A stretch of DNA of 64,000 nucleotides from AP-15 sp963747735 (GTDB lineage: Bacteria; Pseudomonadota; Alphaproteobacteria; ATCC43930; CGMCC-115725). Location of the stretch: contig CAVVGE010000026.1 in assembly GCA_963747735.1 (NCBI GenBank), positions 1 through 64,000 on the forward strand. The letters run 5' to 3'. Below the pieces are notes generated by a model. The model searched no databases. It saw only the letters and a program-made list of their open reading frames with translations, and was not told the DNA's origin. This document shows positions 51,622 to 60,400 of the stretch, one piece after another (positions within the stretch are counted from its first letter, which is position 1; every line of letters starts with the position of its first letter). Made by a program: the position numbers and the translations under genes.

Positions 51622-51752
51622 CACCCTCCCCGCCTACCTGAGATAGACTCTGCCAAAAAATTTATCGTTTTTCGTGAAAAAAGCACTTGCGATCTCGATC
51701 GTGGTTTGTCCTTATGTTCATGGTTGGTTCAAGCCGAGATCGGGAGCATAGC

Positions 51753-52250
51753 ATGAGAGGATGGACAATGGCGGCAGCCGCGGCAGCACTCCTCGTTGCC
51801 GGATTGTGGCATTGGCCCGCGACCGCGCAAAAGGCGCCGATGGCGGCGGCGACGCAAGCGGTAAAACCCGCCGCACCACAGCCCGCCGCACCACAGCCCG
51901 CCGCACCACAGCCCGCCGCACCACAGCCGATCACCTTTGCCGAATACCGCGATTTCCGCCTGCAAGCGATGGCGCGGCGCCAGGCGCAGCTCGCCCGGGA
52001 ATTGGCGGCACCCGACCTCTCGGCTGCGCAAAAGGCCACGCTGGAGGGCAAAAAAGCCTATTACGACCGGATCGCGGCGATGACGCCGGACGACCGCGAC
52101 AAGCTCTACCGCGCCCGCTTCGGCCAGATCGACACCGACCATGACGGCACGATCGACGAGGCCGAGCGTGCCGCCTGGCGCGAAAAGCAGCACGCCTATT
52201 ACGCGCAGCTCGCGGCCGGACGCGCCGGCGCCGGCAACACCTCACATTAG
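51753..52250 (+). CDS. secreted EF-hand protein with PAAPQ repeats
   Basis: A 165-residue exported protein. The signal peptide is about 1-26 ('AAAAAALLVAGLWHWPATAQ'). A low-complexity linker of four PAAPQ units (about 39-58) precedes a helical region ('YRDFRLQAMARRQAQLARELA'). One canonical EF-hand loop 'DTDHDGTIDEAE' lies at about 127-138 with helices on both sides. It probably binds calcium in the periplasm. A longer start at 51687 is possible but gives a poorer signal peptide. Confidence 0.8.
   Translation: MRGWTMAAAAAALLVAGLWHWPATAQKAPMAAATQAVKPAAPQPAAPQPAAPQPAAPQPITFAEYRDFRLQAMARRQAQLARELAAPDLSAAQKATLEGKKAYYDRIAAMTPDDRDKLYRARFGQIDTDHDGTIDEAERAAWREKQHAYYAQLAAGRAGAGNTSH
51867..51926 (+). 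repeat. four perfect 15-bp tandem repeats in coding sequence
   Basis: CCCGCCGCACCACAG is repeated four times without mismatch, in frame, encoding PAAPQ. Copy number is likely to vary between strains by slippage. Confidence 0.95.
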
Positions 52251-52327
52251 AATCGGCCGGATGAGCAGGGCGCTTTCGCCGGCCGAAACTCTGTCCTATC
52301 GTCGCGGACGCCGCAGACGTTCGAGGG

Positions 52328-52804
52328 GTGTCGCGCATGCTTTCCTCGGCATTGGTGCTGAGCCTCGACAGCCTCTTAGCGGGTGTCGCAATCGGGGCCA
52401 TCCTCGCTCGACAGAGGGCACGGGTCGGCCTCGCGCTGCTGTTCGGTGTCGGCGACGCGCTCGCCGGCTGGACCGCCTGGCGGCTCGCCACCCTATGGCC
52501 GCATTGGCTGTCTCCGCTGGCTCCGATCGGGTTCGCGCTTTACGGGGTTTATCTGTTGGCGGCCGGGGCCGCCGCCATGCGTCGGCCGGGGCTCGTCTGG
52601 CTGCTGCCGATGCTGTTCTCGCTCGACAATTTGTTGTGCCCGATGTCGCCGCAGGAGGCGCTCGTCTGTGGTGCGGTGAGCGGGGCTCTTGCTTGGGCCG
52701 GGCTCGCGATCGGAGCTGCGGTCGGACCGCGTGCCGGCGCCTGGCGCGAGCGAGGCGCGGGTGCCGCCGCTCTCGCCGCCGCTGCGTCGATGCTCGCCTT
52801 TTGA
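52328..52804 (+). CDS. small multi-pass membrane protein (MntP-like)
   Basis: A 158-residue hydrophobic protein with about five or six membrane helices. 'LVLSLDSLLAGVAIGAIL' near the N-terminus and 'LLPMLFSLDNLLCPMS' in the middle form a pseudo-repeat with a conserved Asp in each (SLDS, SLDN), as in MntP-type manganese exporters and related two-repeat transporters. Metal export is inferred from this pattern only. GTG 52328 or ATG 52337 could start it. The GH13 gene starts 16 nt after its stop. Confidence 0.7.
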   Translation: MSRMLSSALVLSLDSLLAGVAIGAILARQRARVGLALLFGVGDALAGWTAWRLATLWPHWLSPLAPIGFALYGVYLLAAGAAAMRRPGLVWLLPMLFSLDNLLCPMSPQEALVCGAVSGALAWAGLAIGAAVGPRAGAWRERGAGAAALAAAASMLAF

Positions 52805-52820
52805 AGCGGGAGCCGCGCTT

Positions 52821-54566
52821 ATGGGGGTCGCCTATCACGCGCATGCACGCTTTCTCGATGCGCACGGCAACCGGGTGACCGTGCCCGCGCCGGGCGACAC
52901 GGGCAATCCAAATGCGCCTTGGTGGTACGACTGGATTGCGGCGAATGCCGCTTTGCTGCGCCGCGCCGGCTTTTCCGCGATCCTTTATCCGCCGGTGTGC
53001 AAGACCCAATCCGGTCGTGCCGACACCGGCGACGGCTACGGCGTCTTCGACCAATACGATGTCGGCTCGAAAAACCAGATGGGCGCGGTCGAGACCCGGT
53101 TCGGCAATCGCGAGCAGCTGCAGCGCTCGATCGCGGTCGCCCATGCCTGCGGGCTCGATGTCTATATCGATGTGGTGCTGCACCAGCTGATCGGCGGCAA
53201 TAATGGCGTCTATCACTATCCGGGCGCAGGCGGGGCGCCGGGCATCGGCCGGTTTCCCAAAAATCCCGGCTGCTTTCGCGGCGCGCCGCCACGGCGCCCG
53301 CAGGACCCGGTGCCGGTGCCGTCCGACGATTTCGCTTTTGGCGACGAGCTCGTCTATGTGAATTGCGATCCGCCGGGTTATACCGCAAAAGGAATGATCG
53401 CATTCGGCGACTGGCTGACCCGCTCGCTCGACTGCCAAGGTTTTCGGGTGGACGACACCAAGGGCATGGCAACGTCTTTTGTCCGGGAATGGATGAATTC
53501 CGGGTCGATGGCCGGCAAGTTCTGCGTCAGTGAATATTTCGACGGCAACCCGCAAAATCTTTTTGGCTGGCGCCATGGCGGGGTCGCCGGCCGCTCGGCG
53601 GTGTTCGACTTTACGACGCACTTTGCCGTGCAGGCGATGTGCGACGATCCGGGCTTCGATATGCGCCGGCTCGACGGCGTCGGCTTTACCGCGCTCGACC
53701 CGCTCGGCTCGGTCACCTTTGTCGACAACCCCGACACCGACCTGTCGCCGGGCGAGCAGGTCATCAGCAGCAAGCTCTTGGCCTATGCCTTTATCCTGAC
53801 GATCGAAGGCTACCCGTTTGTCTATCACAAGGATTACAGCACCGAGCCCGGCTGCTACGGCCTAAAGCCGTGGATCGACAACCTCGTCTGGATCCATGAG
53901 AACCTGGCGGCCGGCAACACCCGGACGCGCCACGCCGACCCGCAGAATTTCGTCTATGAGCGCCAGGGCCATCCGGGATTGCTGACGGCGCTCGGCAAAG
54001 ACCCGTGGAGCCGGCACACGATCACCTGCGCCACGAGCTTTGGCGCCAATGTCGAGCTGCACGACTATACCGGCCGCCACCCCGACATCCGCACCGATGG
54101 CGCGGGGCGAGCGAGCTTTACCGTGCCCAGCAACGCGTTTGGCCGCGGCCAGAGCTATCTCTGCTTTTCACGCACCGGTCTTGGAACCGTCGCAGCGCTG
54201 CATCCCCGGCCGACGACGCAGACATTTTTTTGCGCTGCCGATCTCGATATCGCGCCGGCCGGAAACGGGAGGGCCGCGATCGGGCGGGTCTGGGCGGCTT
54301 CAGGCACGCCGATATCCGTTTCTTTTGCACCGGAGCTGTCGCCCTGGCCGCCCGGCGCCTCTGTGGTCGTCGAGCTGGCAGGCCCGGACGGAGCGGCGCT
54401 CGGCCGGGCCGATGCGGGGCCCGGTGACCGCCGCGAATTTCACGCAACCGCGGCACATGCCGGCTGGCACAGCTTTAGCGTCGTCGGGACCAACCTGCCG
54501 CCGGACGGCGCGCCGTTCGCGCTGACCGTCAGCTATACCAGCACGCAGGAGCTGCGATCCGAATGA
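52821..54566 (+). CDS. GH13-family alpha-amylase-like enzyme
   Basis: A 581-residue TIM-barrel glycosidase. Region I is 'YIDVVLHQ', region II 'QGFRVDDTKGM' (nucleophile Asp), region III 'FCVSEYFDG' (acid/base Glu), and region IV 'VTFVDNPDTD' with the transition-state Asp; the usual N-H-D is N-P-D. No signal peptide is visible, so it acts inside the cell. A beta-sandwich domain follows after about residue 390, and the last about 90 residues form a third beta domain. It overlaps the propeller gene by 4 nt. The substrate is unknown; trehalose/maltose-type or starch-like glucans are possible. Confidence 0.85.
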   Translation: MGVAYHAHARFLDAHGNRVTVPAPGDTGNPNAPWWYDWIAANAALLRRAGFSAILYPPVCKTQSGRADTGDGYGVFDQYDVGSKNQMGAVETRFGNREQLQRSIAVAHACGLDVYIDVVLHQLIGGNNGVYHYPGAGGAPGIGRFPKNPGCFRGAPPRRPQDPVPVPSDDFAFGDELVYVNCDPPGYTAKGMIAFGDWLTRSLDCQGFRVDDTKGMATSFVREWMNSGSMAGKFCVSEYFDGNPQNLFGWRHGGVAGRSAVFDFTTHFAVQAMCDDPGFDMRRLDGVGFTALDPLGSVTFVDNPDTDLSPGEQVISSKLLAYAFILTIEGYPFVYHKDYSTEPGCYGLKPWIDNLVWIHENLAAGNTRTRHADPQNFVYERQGHPGLLTALGKDPWSRHTITCATSFGANVELHDYTGRHPDIRTDGAGRASFTVPSNAFGRGQSYLCFSRTGLGTVAALHPRPTTQTFFCAADLDIAPAGNGRAAIGRVWAASGTPISVSFAPELSPWPPGASVVVELAGPDGAALGRADAGPGDRREFHATAAHAGWHSFSVVGTNLPPDGAPFALTVSYTSTQELRSE

Positions 54567-56311
54567 GCGTCTCGGTCCTGACCCGCGCCTACAGCAACGC
54601 CCGCGACGGCGCCAACGCCGCGGAAACCGTGCTGACCGCAGCGGCGGTAAGAAGCCGGGGCATCCGGCGCCTCTTTTCGCTGGCGCTGCCCGGAGACGCG
54701 CGCGGTGCAGAGGCGCAGCCATTGATCGTGCCGGGCGTGCGCCTGCCGGGCGGCAGGGTCCGCGACTTGGTATTGGTCGCGACGATGGCGAACCAGGTTT
54801 TTGCCTTCGACGCCAATGACGGCACCCCGATATGGGAAGCGAGCCTGGGCACGCCGATCAACGGCTCGCGCGACATCGACGCCCACCTCGTCAACGATCA
54901 TTGGGGAGTGCTGTCGACACCTGTCGTCGATGGCGCGGCCGGGATCATGTATGCCTGCGCTTGGGCGAGCCCGGACGGCTCGGTCGCCAACGCGCGGCAT
55001 TCGCTGCATGCCGTCGCGATTGCCGACGGCCACGTGGCGCATCCGCCGCTCGATCTCGAAGGTGCGGTCTACAATCCGGGCCACGGGCTTGCGGTCCAAC
55101 GCTTTGCCTCCGCCACGCGCAAGCAACGTGCCTCGCTGCTGCTCGTCGAGGGCACCGTGTTCATCGCTTTTGGCTCGGTCAAGGAGACGAGCAGCGACAG
55201 CCGCGGCTGGATCATTGCCTGCGACACGCGGGCGTGGCGGATTTCGGCGGCCTGGGCGGCGGCGGCGCGCGGCTTTGGCGGCGGCATCTGGCAGGCCGGC
55301 TCGGGTCTCGTCGCCGATGCCGAGGGCCATCTCTACTGCATGACCGGGAACGGCACCTTCGACGCCGAAACCGATTGGGGCGAGTGCTTTTTGAAGCTGC
55401 GCTACACGCCTCCCGCCGGCACCGGCACCGGTTCGCTCGCGGTCGTGGATTGGTGGGCGCCGTGGACCGACCGGGAGCGGGCCGGGCCCGAGCCGCTCGG
55501 CGCGATGCCGGAGCCTGCCCAGCCGACCAATCTGCGGCGCTATGCGGTCGCGGCCGCCACAGAGATGGGCTGGGACGATATGGATCTCGGCTCGGGCGGG
55601 CCCGTCCTGGTCGCCGATCGCGGGCTTCTCGCCGGCGCCGGCAAGGACGGAATTCTTTTCGTCCTCAAGACCGGCGACATGGGCAAAACGCGCCCCGCCG
55701 ACCTCGCGGCTCCCGCCGGCAATTATGCCAAGCTCGCCGCGCCGGCAATCTGGCTCACCTATTATCCGGGGCCGCAGCCGAGCCCGATGCCCGGCGACAT
55801 CAAGGCGCTGAACCAGCTCTTCTTCGGGCGCACGCACCACCAGCACGGCGCTCCCGTTTATTGGAACAGCACCGAGCACGGGCCGATGCTGTTTTGCTGG
55901 GGCGAGAATGGCAATCTGCGCGCCTGGAGCCTCGCCGCCGAGGGTGCAGCGAGCTATCTCGCCTGCAGCGCCGAGGTCGCTTCGCAGAATGCGCCGGTGC
56001 CGCCCGGCGGCATGCCCGGCGGGATGCTGTGCCTGAGCGCGAACGGCACCGTGCCGGGCACCGCGGTATTGTGGGCCGCGATCCCCTATCTCGACGCGAA
56101 CCTGGTGGTGAGCCCCGGCCGGCTTCTCGCCTATGACGCGACCGAGTTCGGCGCTTTTGGCGACGGCAGCCGGCAATTGCGCGTGCTGTGGGACAGCCGC
56201 GATTGGAACCTCGCGTTCAGCTATTGCAAATTCACCCCTCCGGTCGTCGCCAACGGCAAGCTCTACCTGCCGACCTACGACGCGCGCATCGATGTCTACG
56301 GGCTCGCCTGA
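54563..56311 (+). CDS. PQQ-type beta-propeller protein
   Basis: A 582-residue protein with PQQ-enzyme-like blades: 'MANQVFAFDANDGTPIWEASLG', 'GHLYCMTGNGTFD', 'GNLRAWSLAAEG' and 'NGKLYLPTYDARIDVYGL'. It has Trp-docking strands but no obvious signal peptide or PQQ-ligating Ca2+ triad, so it may be a non-enzymatic binding propeller. It is translationally coupled to the GH13 gene (ATGA at 54563-54566), which implies a joint role on the same glucan or partner. This operon pair is unusual. Confidence 0.78.
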   Translation: MSVSVLTRAYSNARDGANAAETVLTAAAVRSRGIRRLFSLALPGDARGAEAQPLIVPGVRLPGGRVRDLVLVATMANQVFAFDANDGTPIWEASLGTPINGSRDIDAHLVNDHWGVLSTPVVDGAAGIMYACAWASPDGSVANARHSLHAVAIADGHVAHPPLDLEGAVYNPGHGLAVQRFASATRKQRASLLLVEGTVFIAFGSVKETSSDSRGWIIACDTRAWRISAAWAAAARGFGGGIWQAGSGLVADAEGHLYCMTGNGTFDAETDWGECFLKLRYTPPAGTGTGSLAVVDWWAPWTDRERAGPEPLGAMPEPAQPTNLRRYAVAAATEMGWDDMDLGSGGPVLVADRGLLAGAGKDGILFVLKTGDMGKTRPADLAAPAGNYAKLAAPAIWLTYYPGPQPSPMPGDIKALNQLFFGRTHHQHGAPVYWNSTEHGPMLFCWGENGNLRAWSLAAEGAASYLACSAEVASQNAPVPPGGMPGGMLCLSANGTVPGTAVLWAAIPYLDANLVVSPGRLLAYDATEFGAFGDGSRQLRVLWDSRDWNLAFSYCKFTPPVVANGKLYLPTYDARIDVYGLA

Positions 56312-56417
56312 GGCGCTGCGGAAATCTTGTCTCCCGGCGGTGGGCGCGTGCTAGGCTCGGCCAGCTAACAAGATCGCCGGTCACCAAGATCGCCGGTCAC
56401 CCAAAAAGGAGAAAACC

Positions 56418-56735
56418 ATGGCGCAATCGCAACCTTCGACGGCCCGCGAGCAGGTCCGCCACGTCGTCCCCAAGCTGATCGACCTCAGCGAAAAGGTGCT
56501 GTTCGGCGATGTCTGGGAGCGCCCGAACCTTTCCAAGCGCGACCGCAGCCTGATCACCTGCGCCACACTCATTGCCCTCGGCCGCGAAAAGCAGCTGGTC
56601 GGGCATCTCCAGCGCGCGCTCGACAACGGCGTCACAAAAGACGAGATCGGCGAGATCATCACCCACCTCGCCTTTTACGCCGGCTGGCCGGCGGCGATGA
56701 CCGCAGCGCTCGTCGCCAAGGACGTCCTGAAATAA
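56418..56735 (+). CDS. carboxymuconolactone decarboxylase-family protein
   Basis: A 105-residue helical protein of the CMD/AhpD superfamily. 'LSKRDRSLITCATLIALGR', 'LVGHLQRALDNGVTKDEIGEIITHLAFYAGWPAAMTA' is the family core with conserved Glu and His. No CXXC is present, so it is not a peroxidase; it is closer to CMD-type decarboxylases. AAAAAGGAG precedes ATG 56418. It starts a same-strand pair with the dehydrogenase at 56770. Confidence 0.9.
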   Translation: MAQSQPSTAREQVRHVVPKLIDLSEKVLFGDVWERPNLSKRDRSLITCATLIALGREKQLVGHLQRALDNGVTKDEIGEIITHLAFYAGWPAAMTAALVAKDVLK

Positions 56736-56769
56736 CCGCAGAAACCGCAACCGGGGATCGGAGGGCGAG

Positions 56770-57702
56770 ATGAAGGTCGGATTTATCGGCTTGGGGATGA
56801 TGGGTTCGGGGATGGCAGCCAATCTGCAAAAGGCCGGACACGACCTCGTCGTGCACGACCTGCGGCGTGCCGCAGCCGAACCTTATCTCGCCAAAGGGGC
56901 GGTCTGGGCCGACAGCCCGCGCGCCGTCGCCGAAGCCTCCGAAGTGGTCTTCACCTCGCTTCCCGGCCCGCCGGAAGTCGAGGAGGTGGCGCTCGGGGCA
57001 AACGGCATCCTCGCCGGAATGAGCCGTGGCAAGGCTTATTTCGACCTGTCGACAAATTCGCCGACGATGGTCCGCAAGATCAACGCCGCTTTTGCCGAGC
57101 GCGACGTCTATATGCTCAATTCACCGGTCAGCGGCGGCCCGCGTGGCGCGCGCACCGGCAAGCTGGCGTTGTGGGTCGGCGGCGACGAGCAGATCTTCAA
57201 CCGCCACAAGGCCGTGCTCGACACGATGGGCGACAAGGCGCGCTATGTCGGTCCGATCGGCGCGGGCTCCGTGGCAAAGCTGGTGCACAACGGGGCGGGC
57301 TATTGCATCCAAACCGCTTTGGCCGAGATGTTCACGGTCGGGGTCAAGGCCGGGGTCGAGCCGCTCGCCCTCTGGGAGGCGGTGCGCGACGGCGCCACCG
57401 GCCGGCGGCGCACCTTCGACGGGCTGATCGACCAGTTTCTGCCCGGCAAATACGAACCGGCCGCCTTTGCTTTGCGCCTGGCGCACAAGGATGTGACGCT
57501 CGCCACCCAGCTCGGCCGCGATTTCGGTGTGCCGATGCGGGTCGCCAATTTGGCGCTCGCCGAATTGTCGGAAGCGCTGAACCGCGGTTGGGGCAACCGC
57601 GACTCGCGCTCGCCGATGCTGCTGCAGCAGGAGCGCGCCGGGGTCGAGATCAAGGTCGATGAGGCGCGCATCAAGGAAGTCCTCGACCGCGACCCGCTAT
57701 AG
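56770..57702 (+). CDS. beta-hydroxyacid dehydrogenase (HIBADH-like)
   Basis: A 310-residue NAD(P)-dependent dehydrogenase. The Rossmann start 'MKVGFIGLGMMGSGMAANLQKAGH' is followed by the substrate-binding 'NSPVSGGPRGARTGKLALWVGG' (about 118-139) and the catalytic-Lys segment 'GAGSVAKLVHNGAGYC' (about 164-179). A helical C-terminal domain follows. It oxidises a 3-hydroxyacid such as 3-hydroxyisobutyrate or tartronate semialdehyde-type compounds. GGAGGGCGAG precedes ATG 56770. It lies near CoA-transferase and BKACE genes of opposite strand, suggesting catabolism of small acids. Confidence 0.9.
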   Translation: MKVGFIGLGMMGSGMAANLQKAGHDLVVHDLRRAAAEPYLAKGAVWADSPRAVAEASEVVFTSLPGPPEVEEVALGANGILAGMSRGKAYFDLSTNSPTMVRKINAAFAERDVYMLNSPVSGGPRGARTGKLALWVGGDEQIFNRHKAVLDTMGDKARYVGPIGAGSVAKLVHNGAGYCIQTALAEMFTVGVKAGVEPLALWEAVRDGATGRRRTFDGLIDQFLPGKYEPAAFALRLAHKDVTLATQLGRDFGVPMRVANLALAELSEALNRGWGNRDSRSPMLLQQERAGVEIKVDEARIKEVLDRDPL

Positions 57703-57745
57703 AGGGACGCCCCCGAGCACGGCTGACGGCCGCACCTCGGCCGGC

Positions 57746-58414
57746 TCACACCGCTGGGGCGCGCAACGGCCGAAGGTCGGGGGCGGGGCGAAGAGCGGCC
57801 TCGGTTTTCGCCTGCAATTGGCCGAAATCGATGTCTTCGGCGATTTCGCGGACGACGAGGCCCTCCCGCGTCACATCGATGACGGCAAGATCGGTATAGA
57901 TCCGGCGGACCACCGCAGCGGCGGTCAGCGGGTATTCGCAGCGTTTGCGGATCCGCGGCGCGCCGGTCTTGGTCGTGTGCTCGAGCAGCACCCGGATCTC
58001 CTTGGCGCCGGCCGCGAGGTCCATCGCACCGCCAACGCCGGGCGGAAAGCCGGGATCGTCGGTCGTCCAATTGGCGAGATCGCCATTTTCCGCGACCTCA
58101 AACGCGCCGAGGAGCGCCAGGTCGAGATGGCCGCCGCGGATCATCAGAAACGAGTCGGTGTGATGCACATAGCTGCCGCCGGTGACGAGCGTGATCGGCT
58201 GCTTGCCGGCGTTGATCAAATCGGGATCGGCCGCGTTGGCGCCGGGGGCCGGGCCGACACCCAGGATGCCGTTCTCGCTGTGCAATACGATCTCGCGGTC
58301 GTCCGGGATGAAATCGGACACCAGGGTCGGCAATCCGATGCCGAGATTGACATAGGCGCCGTCCTTGAGGTCTTGCGCGGCGCGCCACGCGATCTGGCGA
58401 CGTTTCAGCGGCAT
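57746..58414 (-). CDS. 3-oxoacid CoA-transferase subunit B
   Basis: A 222-residue beta subunit of a family I CoA-transferase. 'RAAQDLKDGAYVNLGIGLPTLVSDFI' begins it. The active-site Glu is in 'VLHSENGILGVGP' (SENG, about residue 46). 'GGSYVHHTDSFLMIRGGHLDLALLGAFEV' follows. It pairs with the product of 58615 to move CoA between succinyl-CoA and a 3-oxoacid. GAAGGAGAAAG precedes ATG 58414. The A and B genes are split by about 200 nt containing a repeat. Confidence 0.92.
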   Translation of the reverse strand: MPLKRRQIAWRAAQDLKDGAYVNLGIGLPTLVSDFIPDDREIVLHSENGILGVGPAPGANAADPDLINAGKQPITLVTGGSYVHHTDSFLMIRGGHLDLALLGAFEVAENGDLANWTTDDPGFPPGVGGAMDLAAGAKEIRVLLEHTTKTGAPRIRKRCEYPLTAAAVVRRIYTDLAVIDVTREGLVVREIAEDIDFGQLQAKTEAALRPAPDLRPLRAPAV

Positions 58415-58614
58415 CGGCTTTCTCCTTCGTTCTATTGACAATCGGGCGGTGAGGCAGCGATCAATAAGAGACTCCTTCAACGCAGAGGGCGCAAAGGATA
58501 GCCGAAGGACGCGAAGCGTAATCTTATACCCCATTGCGCCCTTTGCAATTCGCTCGCGTCCTTTGCGTTTAGCCCGCCTTTTCCAACTGCCCAGCTGCCT
58601 CATTGTGAGACAGC
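58415..58614. repeat. intergenic imperfect inverted-repeat element
   Basis: Two arms, CGCAGAGGGCGCAAAGGA (58481-58498) plus GGACGCGAAGCG on the left and CGCTCGCGTCCTTTGCG (58551-58567) on the right, can pair across about 50 nt. Such 'CGCAAAGGACGC' elements are scattered in high-GC genomes. It separates the two CoA-transferase subunit genes, and might act as a processing or attenuation stem. Confidence 0.55.
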
Positions 58615-59280
58615 CTAAAACGCGACCTGGACGACGCGGTCGATGAAGATGCCGGGGGTGACGATATGCTCGGGGTCGAGCTCGCCCAGCTCGACGATGT
58701 GGCGGGCTTGGACGATCGCGAGATCGGCGGCCATCGCCATGGTCGGGTTGAAGTTGCGCGCCGATTTTCGGTAGGTCAGGTTGCCCCAGCGGTCGGCGCG
58801 GTCGGCGACGAGCAGCGCCACGTCGCCTTTCAGCGGTTTTTCCAAGACATACATGCGGCCGTCGATCTCGCGGTGCTCCTTGCCTTGCGCCAGGCGGGTC
58901 CCGACCGAGACCGGCGAATAATACCCGCCGAGACCGGCGGCGGCGCAGCGCATCCGCTCGCTCAATGTGCCTTGCGGCAACAGCTCGAGCTCGATCTTCC
59001 CGGCGGTGTAGAGCTCCTCGAAGATGACGCTGCCCGAGCTGCGCGGAAACGAGCACATGATCTTGGCGACCCTTCCCGCGGCCATCAGCGCGGCGAGCCC
59101 GGCGCGGCCGGTGCCGGCGTTGTTGGCGACGACGGTCAGGTCGCGGGCACCCTGCTCGATGACCGCCTCGCACAGCGCATCCGGCAGCCCGGCGCCGCCA
59201 AAGCCGGCGCACAGCACGACCGACCCGTCCTTGATCCCGGCGACCGCCTCGGCGAGGCCCTTGACCCGTTTGTCGATCAT
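58615..59280 (-). CDS. 3-oxoacid CoA-transferase subunit A
   Basis: A 221-residue alpha subunit of the family I CoA-transferase. 'DGSVVLCAGFGGAGLPDALCEAVIE' (about 18-42) is the CoA-binding glycine loop. 'TVVANNAGTGRAGLAALMAAGRV' and 'GGYYSPVSVGTRLAQGKE' are conserved. It is placed 13 nt after the BKACE gene stop and precedes subunit B. Together the three genes could convert a 3-oxo (or 3-keto-5-amino) acid to CoA esters. Confidence 0.92.
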   Translation of the reverse strand: MIDKRVKGLAEAVAGIKDGSVVLCAGFGGAGLPDALCEAVIEQGARDLTVVANNAGTGRAGLAALMAAGRVAKIMCSFPRSSGSVIFEELYTAGKIELELLPQGTLSERMRCAAAGLGGYYSPVSVGTRLAQGKEHREIDGRMYVLEKPLKGDVALLVADRADRWGNLTYRKSARNFNPTMAMAADLAIVQARHIVELGELDPEHIVTPGIFIDRVVQVAF

Positions 59281-59293
59281 CGCCCTGCCGCCC

Positions 59294-60229
59294 TCAGAAC
59301 GCCACCGCGTCGCCGCCCTTTAGCGCCAGCATCGTGCGGGCTTCGTCGGGGCTGGCGATTTCGAGCGACAGGTTTTCGAGGATGGCCCGCACGCGGCTCA
59401 CCTGGTCGGCATTGCTTTGGGCGAGCTTGCCGCGGCCGAGCCACAGCGAATCCTCGAGCCCGACCCGGACATTGCCGCCCATGATCGCACCCATCGAGAC
59501 GAGCGGCAGCTGGTGGCGGCCGGCGGCGAGGATCGACCAGGCATAGGAATTGCCGAACAATTTGTCGGCGATCCGCTTCATGTGGACGAGGTTGTCCGGG
59601 TCGGCGCCGATCCCACCCAATATGCCGAAAATCGTCTGCACAAACAGCGGCGGCTTGACCAGGCCGCGGTCGAGGAAATGCGCGAGGTTGTAAAGGTGCC
59701 CGACATCGTAGCATTCGAACTCGAAGCGCGTGCCACAGCCCTCGCCCAAGTCTTTCAAGATGCGCTCGATATCGGCGAAGGTGTTGCGAAAGATGAAGTC
59801 GCGGGTCATTTCGAGCGCTCGCGGCTCCCATTCGTATTTCCACTCCTTGTAGCGGTCGAGCATCGGATAGAGCCCGAAATTCATCGAGCCCATGTTCATC
59901 GAGCACATTTCCGGCTTGGCGCGCAGCGGGGCGGCGAGCCGTTGGTCGAGGGTCATGCCGTGACCGCCGCCGGTGGTGATGTTGACGACGGCGTTGGTCG
60001 CCTGCTTGATCCGCGGCAGGAACTGCATAAAGACGTTCGGATCGGGGGTCGGCCGGCCGTCTTTCGGATCGCGGGCATGGAGGTGCAGGATCGCCGCCCC
60101 GGCTTCGGCTGCGGCGATCGCATCGCGCGCGATCTCGTCCGGGGTCAGCGGCAGATAGGGGCTCATCGTCGGGGTATGGATCGACCCGGTGACGGCGCAA
60201 GTGATGACGACCTTGCCGCCAATTGGCAT
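59294..60229 (-). CDS. BKACE-family beta-keto acid cleavage enzyme
   Basis: A 311-residue TIM-barrel zinc enzyme of the DUF849/Kce family, which condenses a beta-keto acid with acetyl-CoA and cleaves it to acetoacetate and a new CoA ester. 'VVITCAVTGSIHTP' starts it. The zinc-binding 'AAILHLHARDPKDGRP' (HxH, about residues 45-60) and 'VNITTGGGHGMTLDQRL' are visible. 'SMNMGSMNFGLYP' replaces the usual 'xLNxGSxNF'. ATG 60229 has GAGGGAGC upstream. The acetoacetate product fits the CoA-transferase genes that follow. Confidence 0.9.
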   Translation of the reverse strand: MPIGGKVVITCAVTGSIHTPTMSPYLPLTPDEIARDAIAAAEAGAAILHLHARDPKDGRPTPDPNVFMQFLPRIKQATNAVVNITTGGGHGMTLDQRLAAPLRAKPEMCSMNMGSMNFGLYPMLDRYKEWKYEWEPRALEMTRDFIFRNTFADIERILKDLGEGCGTRFEFECYDVGHLYNLAHFLDRGLVKPPLFVQTIFGILGGIGADPDNLVHMKRIADKLFGNSYAWSILAAGRHQLPLVSMGAIMGGNVRVGLEDSLWLGRGKLAQSNADQVSRVRAILENLSLEIASPDEARTMLALKGGDAVAF

Positions 60230-60400
60230 TTTTTGCTCCCTCGTCACCGGCGCCCGGCAGCAAACCTGGCGCGTCTGCGGCCATAATGGCTCAGTTTCGA
60301 CCGTGAGCGACCCATCTTTTTCCGCCGCACCATCATCGCCGTTGCAGCTTCCCTCGCGGTCGCCTGTCTACAATAGTCATACATCACGCAAGAGGGTGCC

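Noticed and set aside
51867..51926. CRISPR-like short direct repeats
   Set aside because: The 15-bp units are contiguous with no spacers and are in frame inside a coding sequence.
54533..56176. 547-codon open frame opposite the PQQ propeller gene
   Set aside because: Codon-bias shadow; the plus-strand gene has clear propeller blades, and the antisense frame has no ribosome site or motif.
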